A DNA stretch of 64,000 bases from Gyrodactylus bullatarudis (Eukaryota; Platyhelminthes; Monogenea; Gyrodactylidea; Gyrodactylidae), in NCBI GenBank assembly GCA_012064415.1, contig SSNU01000208.1, forward strand, positions 248,001-312,000, in the 5' to 3' direction. Numbering within the stretch: the first letter of the stretch is position 1; every line of letters starts with the position of its first letter. A model generated the notes under the pieces. It ran no database searches and was not told where the DNA came from. It was given only the letters and a program-made list of their open reading frames with translations. Positions 8,736 to 20,700 of the stretch are shown piece after piece. A program made the position numbers and the translations under genes.

Positions 8736-11700
8736 ATGTTGTTACTATTACTATTATTATTGGTCACGATTAAAAACGAACTTGGCCATGGTCAAAAGTT
8801 TAGCGTGAAACGTCCGCCATGTGAAACTAATCCAGATTTGTGCTTTTCAGGCAAAACAGAACCGAGGGATTTCTCCTCCTCGAAAATGGTCAAACTTGAT
8901 GCGAATAACTACTCAACCACAATCAAATGGAATCACCCGGAACAATTCAAGGGATCCATTCACAATTATTTGGTTGGAATTAAGAAAATCAAATCGCCAA
9001 ACCCACACAAGGATATAGACTTGTCGAGAATATTCAAGAAGAATGTCACAGAACCACTTGTTAATACACATCAAATTCTACCATTAAGTGAGTGTAGTTT
9101 ATTTAACCTTTCATGTCCAAAATTATTATTTTTTCATCACACAAATGAGAAAATTTGCAATCTAACCAAGAGAATTACGCTGATTCTGAACCTGAATTCC
9201 TTTTTGTAAACCGACTTCTTATTTCAAAGATAATAAAGGTTACAATTGGCATTTTTTGGCTCTAAAGCCAGTTATTTTCTAAACTATAAGATATATCGAG
9301 CAGGCGATTGTATATATTTGAAATCTACGACTATTGTTTTACGATAGAGAGTTATTTTATCTCTTTCCAAGACCTCAGTATATAGGTTTTAAAAAAACGT
9401 TAAAAATATTTTTCAAATATTCGACAAAATTTTCAAAAAATCACCCTTCTTCAATTAACTTTGGTTAATATCAGTTAAAAGCTCTCTTTATGAATTATAC
9501 ATAATTTTAGGTATCTTTCAGTTGAAATTATCTCTCGAGAAAGTGATGTGTTCCACTGGTGGAACAATGGGACATGAATGGTTAAAAATAGTCCTTTTCA
9601 ATTCTAAACTCGACTCTAGGTAGAGAATCGTGTCTTCTTCCTTTTTTCTGATGCTGGAAAAATTTGTATTATATTACCTCTGTTTATTACACAGCCATTT
9701 GCAATGATATCAAATTCTACTCAGTATCAGATTTAGGGATATCCTTAGATGGGGATTAAGTCATTGTTTGTTGTTTTGTTTAATGCTGAGAAACAATATC
9801 GACTAGATGATTGCACATTTGAAGTCTATAGAGACTTGATGATTTCCTGAGAAATAGTTCATATTTATAATAAAATTGCAAAAAAATTTTCCTAGTGGAT
9901 AGTTAGATTCTAAACTCATATGCAAGAAGGTTAGAGAACAACAAGCGTATATTTGATTGATAAACGTTATATTTCGCCGGGTCTCTTCAGACTCTACCCT
10001 GGTTACATGATATAAATTACATTGCTCTATTTGAGACCTTTCATTGGTTCATTTTGACATTGCAACTTATTTCGGGAGGGTGGGGAAGTGGTTGTAAAAT
10101 TCATCACTTGATCTAGTGATTACTTTTGATTTTTGAGAAAGTTGTCAATTTATAACTGTCCACTGTCACAAATAGTATTTATATGTTAACTGGGATAGAG
10201 TCTGAAGAGACCCGGGGAAATATAACGTTTATCACTCTAATATACGCCCTAACCTTTCATACGAATTTAGAATCTAACAATAATATTCTTGATGACGTTC
10301 GACAATAATTATCATCGTACAAAACCATATATATTTTGTAGAGCATATTGAGTTTAGTTGAAGTCTAAAATTTTTGCATGTATTTTTCGAGTTATTCGAC
10401 TTAAACCTAAAACCTGACCTACAACCTTATCGATGGCCCTGATTCTTTTGTCTTCAAAAGGTATGGCATCTTTTTGGTGTATATTCATAGGTTAATCGGG
10501 TTAATCGATGTCAAAGTCAAAAATTCATGTAAATTCCATGATAGATTCAGACTTTGTTCGTGTATTTTTTCTCCAAGTCTCAGTCGTGCCAGGAATATAT
10601 TCAAGCCCAATAATAGAGGTGCGTCTTAATCTGAACTCACCATTCCGTGAAAGAAAAGGGGATGTTTTCGTTCAAATGGAAAATTTAAACCGAATTTAAT
10701 TTTTTCAATATTATTCAATGACAGTAATTTTTAAATTAAAGTATTTCATTCAAAATAAATAATCGATTTTTAACGACATGGAAGAGTGCCAGCCTAAACC
10801 TGTCCCAGTGTCTTGCAAAATTATTACTCCCTTGGTCAAAATATTGGACATTTATATATTTGAATATGGATGAAAATGTAATAAAAAAATAAGCCATCCT
10901 ATCCATTTTCCAATACACATCAGCAAGCATAAATAAACAACATAATTTCTCTTATTCTTATACACACATAGTTTTGGCCGGAAAAAAAATTCAGTTTACC
11001 TTATTAAAAATAAATCAGTAGATGAATGCATCTTCTTATTTCCAGTTACTAGGTGGTGTATTTGGGAAAAACTTGATCCGATTAATTATAGTTAATGATA
11101 ATTATCATTTCTTGGATATAAAAATGATGATTTTCAGGTCATCAGACCCATGAGTTTCATCTTAACTTTTAAATCAAAATACAGTTTTCAACCCGGACCC
11201 CAAAAAAATGGACCTCATGAAATACACTTCCAGCAGGATATCGATTAGATTTAAACTTAAATTACAGAAGATTGAAATTGATGAAAATAATAATGGTGAG
11301 CTTAGATTGATATACAAAACATAAAAGATAAGAGATTCGATAAGATATCGGATGGTCTGATTGCCTATGGACATTTTTGAATTATTGATTTATGAACTTT
11401 TTGATTGAATTTTTTCTTGGTTTAAAAACTGAACAAACAAATTATTGCATAATAGATTAGGATAACTGAATTCAAAACTGAAGGAATTTTTCTATATCTC
11501 AAATTATAAAAAGTTATTCACCTCCGACATTTTTACATCAAAGCTTCCTTCCCAGAATTTTGTTGTTTTTCTTTCTTTTACTACATGGAATTTTAAACAT
11601 TGTCTGTGTCTTTTCTCTTGTCTATTTATTTAATAATAATTATAATCAAATAAAAGCAAAACATCTGCTATCATCTGTATTAATTTGGGATATTTTCCTT

Positions 11701-14700
11701 ACCAATCTTCAAGATATCTTTATGATCCTCTGCAGAAATGTATTTATTTCCATATTGGGATTGATCTTAAAAATTTGTTGATTTACAAAAAATGTTTATT
11801 GATTAGGTCGGCATAAAACTTGCCCTTCTTATACAGGGCCTTTTGTCAATTTTAGATTTTTATGAAAACTTGGAAAATTTATCCTTATAATTTTGGAATC
11901 GAAAAAATGTATGATTTCATTCTATGCAGGAAACAATAGAACAAGAGTTTCATGTCTCATCATGTTAGAACATGGATATTAGTACATATGTATTAGACAG
12001 ATGTTGTATTAACAGAATTGCACTATGATTTTCGAGAATAAAGTAGAGGAAAAATTCACTAGAAATTACCCTATGGAGTTTCTTTTCGATAAACTTCTCC
12101 ATGCTCTTAAATTTGATAATTATCACGATTCGTTCAATAAACATTCTGTTCAACATTGGTTTTGAGCAGAGTCACGGTAGTTATTATTAAATGAAGAAAA
12201 AAGATGATGCCAGTTATTTCACAAATAACGCCTTCATCTTGGGCATACTAGACTTGGACGAAATTTTGCAAAATTACTAAAATCGGCCATCGATATGAAA
12301 AAACTAATCTTCAAGTATTTAAATATAATCTCACCAAATTTCGCTTCAAAATACCTTTCCATGCTTCTGGAAAAAGATAAACAAAATTGTGAAAATTTTC
12401 AAATTTAGAACGTTTTTTTACCTATCAAAATTGTAATATTCATCAAAAATAAGAGAAATTTCGTTTTGAGCTATTGAAAAACAAATTTTTAATAGTATTT
12501 AAGTCATTTTTACAACTTTATGTAAAGAAATAATGTGAATTCAAGTTAATATTATGAATATAAAACAATAAAAAACATTCTATTTTACATTTTTGTTTAC
12601 CTTATTCCAGAAGCATGGAAAGGTATTTTGAAGCGAAATTTGGTGAGATTATATTTAAATACTTAGTTTTTTCATATCAATGACCGATTTTAGTAATTTT
12701 GCAAAATTTCGTCCAAGTCTAGGGCATACTCCTCAGTGTAATACATGTCTTATAAGTACAAATTTGTAAACATTAAATCAGAAATTCATTGGCTCATAAT
12801 TGTATTAACTTTGGTTGGTCAATCCCTATTTCTATAGTGCACAATTATAAACCAATGATTTTCTGATTTAATGTTTAAAAATTTGTATTGCCCTGAGGAG
12901 TATGCCCAAGATGAAGGCCTTTCTTTTTTTCTTTATTGAAAAAGGTTTCTTCTAAATTATGTTTCTTCAGATTCTATCTTTTAGTTGAGCCATTAGCTCG
13001 ATTTTTCAACCTGATTAAGCTAACTGTAACCTTGCTAAACTTGATAGATTTTTGATCCTTTAAATAATTCATCTGAAAGTATCCCATTTCTTGATCATAC
13101 AGTTTGAAAAATCTCCAACTGAAACTGTAGCCGAGAAAAATTGCTCAAACGAGAGTTATTCAACCCCAATCCAATAATCCCCATGCAAAACGTGGGAGAA
13201 ATTCTTTTCAAAACACTTTGGTTTTTCATTACCTATCTCATGTTATACACACAGAATTTATCTCATGACCCTTTTTAGATTAACCTTATTTGTTTATAGA
13301 GATGAGAATTTATGTGCATTTTTGATTAAAATACTGAATTAACCCATACTTGGTTTCCCTACACCAAGTGTAATAAGTTGAATTCTCAACTACCGAATAT
13401 GTGTATGAAAGATTCTTTTATTGCAAGATGAATTTTTCACTTGCTTTCAATTTTAATGTCTTTTGTTCATTGGGATGAAATTCTATCGATTTTATCCCGT
13501 TATTATCACCAAAATGAAAGTTACTCAAGCATTATGTTTTGCATTTCATTTTTAATAAAAGTTCCAAGCTCTTTACTGCCTTTAGCTTATTCCATTATCT
13601 AAGAGGGATTATAAACTCACTTTTTGGGAGAATGAGTTTAGAACCAAACGGAAATGAGTATTAATTATTGATTTCTTCTAGAACCTGGATGCACTTACTC
13701 AGTAGATGTTCAAGCTGTGGATGATACTGGTTTCTTATCATCTGGAATTTATGAAATTCAAGTACCTGACGAAGGTAAGTATTTATTTAGAGATAATCTT
13801 TTTATAATTTTATTGCACTTTAGTTGTCCAACAATTTTTTTCCGTCAGAAATCATCGTTGGAACCACATTTTTCGAATTTTAACTCTGCTACTTCTTACT
13901 TTGAAAATAAATCTTGCAACTTCAGTTTTAGATAATCCATCACCTAAATTATGTTGGAATATGTTTTGAAAAGAATTTTTCGATGTTAGATTTTTAAAAT
14001 AATCAACTAGCTAATATCAATTAGCTTTGAATGCCTCAGTTGTTTCGGGAATTAGACGGCATTCTTGTTTATACTCGTAGTTTCTCCTTCATCATTGCTA
14101 AACGCATCACGAAGTAAATCAACTTCCTGAAGGCCTTGTTCAAGATTTTCACTTTTCGGTTATTATAAAAAATTTATGTAACGGAAAGAGAAACATCTTT
14201 TTTTTCAAGTGATGGATGATGTAACTTGAATTTTATGCTACTTTTTAATTGCAGCCTTTCACGAATCCAGATAATCTATTTTTCGCTTACCATTTTACTC
14301 ACCTTTTCTTTTGATGAAATTAAAAAGTTATCGATTGGCAAAAGTTTACTCCTCTTCTCTTTCCCTTCCCCGGTAGCTATATCACCATGACATATTATAC
14401 TTTTATGGAATGATAAAGAGGGAATTGTAATAAACTTATCTACCATCTGGATGTTTATTTGGCAATAAAACCAAACACATCTCCTCCTTTTTTGTAAAAT
14501 TTCTATTTATTCTCAAATGTGTTTGTGTATTCTAATAGTAGTATTATTATATTAGAACGATGTATAGTGTGTTTACTGAAGGAATGAAATCTCACTTATT
14601 TACATGTTTTTCAGTTTTAGTACACTCAGTTACGTTTTTATGTGGAATTTTTAAGTTTTAAAGTAAAGTGAAGTCGATATTAACATGGGAACTTACTATG

Positions 14701-17700
14701 TTTTATTTGATGGGATAATAAAATGGGTTTATTAACTATAACCACCCCCAAAGAACCTAATAGAACAAATCTAGTTAAAAGAAGTAAACCTTTGATTTAG
14801 AATGTATTTTAAGAACAAAACACTTTTGTGGGCCCAATCAAAACGTTAAACCAATGAGATTTCTTCTCAACTTTAATCAATCAATTCTAACCAACTATGT
14901 CCAATATTTTTATCCATCTTATTATTACCGTTAACAATCTATACTGAATAGCTCCCTGAGGAACTGCTTTTTTCGAAATTATGACTCTTGCCTCTGGTCG
15001 AATATGAGGCTTATATATTGATCTATTTTAATGATGCAAGACTCTATTTTTACTCCTACTGTTTGGGAAGAAAAGATGAATAGATTATATCTTGTCTAAC
15101 TTTTCCTTTCATTAAGGGGACAAGCATTTTCTGTTGATTATGTTTTTGGGATGGAGAATTATTCAAACAGAACATCCACAATGTACATATAAGTAGAGTT
15201 TATACATGTTTTCTTAGATAAATAAAGCAATTGTTTATTTACCTTGACATTCATTTTGCTTTTAATCTTGATGGCTTTTTATTGTCCAGTGGGGAATCCT
15301 TATCCAATTTATTTCATTGTCTTTTTTTCAATAGAATTTCACCCATTCAATTGGATTACACGGTTCTTTCAATTGATATAAAATTGGTTTTCTCTAGCAT
15401 CTCTTTTCGTTTGCCCTAATTATAGGTTGGTTCGAGATCAACTATTAGGCTGAGTACTTTCTTTCTCTATAGATAATCTTAAATCTAAAATACATTTAAT
15501 GAGCCTCTTTTCAAATTCAGAGCCAAAATCTGCACCAAATCCGATTCGTGTGTCGACTTTGAATGGGGAATCTGCTTCATTGTCATGGGATCCCCTTCCC
15601 CCTGATGAAATGGGTGGTAGAATCATCAAATTTGAAGTAAGCTATCCTACATTATCTTGAAAATAAATTTCTAACCTCTTTCTCACTAGGTTGTATACTA
15701 TCCAAGGGACTTTAGGGCAGATGAAAGGATTATACCAACAGAGAATACAAACATTGAACTCATCCATCTATCACCTAATACTACGTACAATTTTAAAATA
15801 AGAGCAGTAACGAGTAAGGGACCCGGTCCGTGGTCATCTATTCAATCTTTCAAAACAATGAAGAACAACTATTTTTCCCCGCCAATCGAAATCAAGGCCA
15901 ATTGGGTAAATAGAGGACTGATCAAAGTTACTTGGCAATCTCCACGAACGCCGAAGGATCGGACTACACCTGACATTACTGGATTCCGCATTTGGTATGC
16001 CCCAGTATCGGACAGTACAAAATTCAAAGTTTACGAGTGTGCCAAAGTCTACATGGCTACACTCAAAGATCTCCAGCACATGAACGATGAAGCCATCCAA
16101 ATTAAAATACAATCCATCGGGTCTAACGATAATATTGGAGAGCAAAGTGATCCAATCATTCTAGCACCCTATGAAAGGGGTCGAGCATCCACCTTGTCCG
16201 GTGAAAGCGAGATGATTTACAATTTAGGCTGTTCTATTTATCACAGTAAAGAACCAGATTCATTGGATAAAACGTTTATCATAGTATCCTGGGAAACATC
16301 GTTAACTCTAGAAGAGAAACACCAGCCAAAGGTAAGGTTAATTTACTTATTCTTATTTTGTATTCTATCTTTTACATTCCATATAGAGAGACACTTCATT
16401 TCAAAAGAGTCTATAGTGATCGCAAAATTTTGGTTTTCACTTTAATTTTCCCTTTAACTTCCTTATTTTACATCCAATTATAATACAACATATATCATTG
16501 ATATCAATATATATTATATCAATAGAATTGTTACAGCCCATACAACATTTTGATAATGTTATTTTTACAAGTTCATTCAACGGTATTTGAAAATTTCAAA
16601 AATACTCTACTTCAATAAGATACAAAACGCAATATTTATGTTTTTCACTCTTTTATTTCAAGAGATTCCCTTTATTTTCAATGACATCAATGCATCTTTG
16701 ATACATAGACATGAGATAAGGATTAAGATCATCTTTTTTAGAAGAATTCCACTCTTTAGTGATGGCATCTTTCAGTTCTTGTATATATTTCTGTATTGCT
16801 TCTATAAGTGCTTTCATAGTCTTTTATTTGGGACTATAGATAGAGTCTATGTTGAACTACAACCATGTATCGTCTTTAAAGTAGATATCTAAAATCTTTT
16901 TAATTAAATAAGAAAGGATGCCGAGAAAATTTTTGAGGAATAAGCGCTTTATTTCAGGCATACTCTTCAGCCTCTTACATGCCAAATATATAGTAAAAAC
17001 AAAGAAAAATATAAATAAATCTGATTGGCTCTCATAATGATCAGGGTTGGAGGGCATTTGCATTGTCTGTCGAGTTATCACATTGTCATAATTGTATGGC
17101 TTTTGAGATGATTGACACTACCCACACTAGGGTGGGTCACATTTCTCATGCATATATGATATGAAAGTATACAAGGTCAGGCATAAACTTAGAGTGTAGT
17201 GTAATCTTTACATATGGGGTCTGTGTAAAGTATACATTGTATATAGCATTGATCATCATGATAACAATAATAATGTTGGAACACATGTAATAAGTCAGGG
17301 ATACTATAGATTTCACTCTCAATTTTGTTGGCTGAAGTATTTGGTAATTTTGTTAGAGTTATTTTCTACATCTGAACGCCTCATTCTTTTCCTTGATTCT
17401 TGAGGTTGGCTACTAGCCTGACCTGAGGATGCATTTCTATTGTTCACATTTGGCCAATTAAGACCAAGCGGTTTTATTATTTTCTTCTGTTTGCATAGGC
17501 TAGGGTTTTCTTTCTTGATGAAGAAGGCTTCGGCGGTTTTCAAAGTATTGACATTCTTCCCAGTTTGTCTATAGAGGATATAAAAGTTCGATGGGGAAGC
17601 TTTTTTGTTACATACTTTAACATGATCTCTTATGGCCGTGTTACCAGTGTAGAGATGTTCCTCAACTCTGTCTTCTAGTCTTCTAGTTGTATGTCCAATA

Positions 17701-20700
17701 TACTCTTCTTTACAAGGACATTTGAACTTATAAACTACAAATGACGATTTACTATAATCCAATAAGTCTTTAGATTCATTAGTAAACATCTTATTTGTCT
17801 TGAAAATGAATCTGACTTTCTTATCAGGAAACGATGTTTGGAATATCTGGTTCACTTTTTGTTTCAAGAAAGTGCTGTGGTTGTCTCCCATGAAAGGCAC
17901 TCTTAGATAAATGTGTTGGCTCTCTTCCTCTTCTCTTTTGTCCTCATCATTAGAATCCATATTATTAAGAATGAATTGTCTTGGATAATTGTTGCTCATA
18001 AACACCTTTATGAGTTTCTCTTTCTCCTGTTCCCAATTCTGATCCGAAACAAAAGTCATTCTCATACCCTTAATATCTTTTTGTTATGTAGAGATCAAAC
18101 TATATTCTTCAGGATCACCATGAAAGAATGAGGTTTTTTGTAGAAAAATTTAACTCTGGAAATTATTGTACAGTGTATTGAGTAGAGTTTAAATAGAGGA
18201 AGCTATAAATAGAATTATCTAGTTTCAGCTAAACTTGTACTTACTTCAAATTATTTTCAGTTGAACTATACTGGTAAACGTTTCTATGTCAACGAAGATG
18301 CTCAACCAAGAGAGGAAGACTTCCCATCAAGGGTTGTTGACTTGAACCCGAAGCAAAACTCTTATATATTCAATTGTGAACCAAATACCATGTATGATGT
18401 TCTGATTAGTATAAAGTCTAATTTGGATCATTCCTTCAAGTTTTATCCAACCAGTTGTCGATCAGCTATGCGACGTAAGTATTTATATCAGATTTATTCA
18501 TAGAATCTTCTCATTTATAGATCGGCAAATACTTGAGAGTTGTCTGTCTGCTTTCCTTTCTCAGCTCTTAAAGTCTTAGAGAACTTCTTTTCATGACTTG
18601 CATTCAACCTTTTGGTTATCCTGTGGTTTGAGAATAGGCTGATTACGAATCTACAGTTGTTTTTACGCAATTACTTTTAGTTCAGGAGCTCTTGATCAGA
18701 AAATGGATGATTGTTTGATTCAAAAATACTCGATGCTTCAGGTGATAGAGTTTAGGCCATCGCATCATTGATCTCCTATCGAATGGGTTGTAAATTTTAA
18801 AAAATATCTCCAAATTCATTTATTTTAGCCCCGTCAAAAGTGCCAGAACCAAAGTTTAGCTCCTACGATGAAGTTAATAAAAGGATAACAGCCACTGTGG
18901 AGAGAGTCAGTGAACGACTGGGAGGAATTCGTATCTACTATCTCCTCATTGCAAAGCCGAATATCATCGCCGACATTGAGAAAAGTAATAAGCCAGCGAA
19001 TATATCAGAATTGGTGAGAATTTTAAAATAAAATGTCTAGAAAGTCTAATTGATATCAAGTTGGCAATCTAGGATTTTTACAGAAATCTCGATTTTTTCA
19101 TCAAGAATTTGAATTTGGTAAAGATTTTCTGGAATCCTACTCATTTTAACCATTTGAAGAAAAAAATTTAAGAAAAAAAGAATTTTTATTTAAAATATGG
19201 TCATTTTCAAATTTCAATTTGGCACCAAAAGGCCATTTCTGAACTTTTTATTGATTTCGAAGTGGGAGGGTGATCAAAAGTTGATTTTTAGGATAAAGAT
19301 TAGACAAGAAAATCAATTCAACTGAATCTGATGGGAGCGGAATTTTAAATTTTGATCATTTTGACTACTTGAAAATCAATGAAATTTCGATAATTTGACG
19401 GGCTATTCAGCTTTTATACCTGATCTTGATCCTAATAAACCTCTTGATCACCCTCCCACTTTGAAATCAATAAAAATTCTCAGTTCAAAGTTCGAAAAAA
19501 TGCAATTTTGACGCCAAATCGGAATTTGAAAATGAACATATTTTTCATAAAAATATTTCTTTTCCTAAATGTTTTCTTCAAATGGTTAACATGAGTAGGA
19601 TTCCAGAAAATCTTTACCAAATTCTTGATGAAAAAATTGAGATTTCTGTAAAAATCCTAGATTACCAACTTCATATCAACCAACTTAACTGTACGTTCGT
19701 GTACTAATCTCGATAATTTTAATTCTTGTTATTTCTCTTCTCAAATAAAGATTTTCAACAAATCAGCTCATCTATTCGCAGACTATCAGCAGAGTACATT
19801 CCTTGACAGTCATCTCAGTATTCAAATTAACGTGGAAGAAGATGAGGGAAAGATTCGCCAAAAGAGGGAAATTGAAGATTTCACTAGCTATTCAAATCAA
19901 AAGGTCAATTTGTACGATGTTTCTCTGGCAAAGAACTATTCCTATAGGGTGAGTTTCATCGTCATTTATTAACAGAATCCCTTTTTAACCCCATCGAGAC
20001 AATAAGATAGCCAATAGAGAAAGAGACTCAAAGTAAAAAACAATTCTAAAGTCGATTTTCTATTGAATTTCCCATCTACTAATGTGTGGACGGGAAAAAT
20101 TTTACTAATCTTGGTTATTTTTTCAAAGTTTAGATATTGTTACTTAATAAGTTATTAGTGATAACCAATGATAATAGAAATTTTTTATTATTTGTACAAA
20201 GTTCTTGTTTGGTTGAAAATAGTTTTGATGAAAAAAAAATTCGTTTTTGAAAATGTCTTTTTTCATTCAAAAAACTGCCATTTTCTGGTTGCCCTACTTA
20301 TTACTCAATGCTTTCTTTTCCCTTTTAGGCTGCAACCATTGTCTGCATTTACAAGGATGACTACAACCAAAATTCTGAGATCTATTTTTACAAGCAGGCT
20401 GACCTGTGCAAGTCCAGTAATTGGACTCCAACATTCAGGGTATCCACTGAGATTCAGAATACTGATTCGATTGTCTTTGAGAATAAACCCCTGAATGCTT
20501 CGACGATCATCGTTGCCACTGTCATATTCATCGTTCTCTTCTTGGTCTCTGCCTTTTGTATTGGCTGTGTCCTAAAGTGAGCTATTCTTTTACAATGAGT
20601 AAAATTACAATAAAATATTACTCTATTAATTCAAAATTTATTTATTAGACAACGGTTGAAAAAGAACAAGAGCGATTCAATAAAACTTGGCAATACCCTA

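Larger units (their letters stand above)
9088..13681 (+). other. Intron of the phosphatase gene with two inverted-repeat elements
   Basis: Donor GTGAGT at 9088 and acceptor TTCTTCTAG at 13681. It holds the inverted-repeat elements at 9903-10283 and 12190-12935. The remaining AT-rich sequence shows no frame with recognisable family similarity. Confidence 0.7.

Noticed and set aside
15834..16145. 103-codon minus-strand frame
   Set aside because: Antisense shadow of the FN3 exon 15690-16331.
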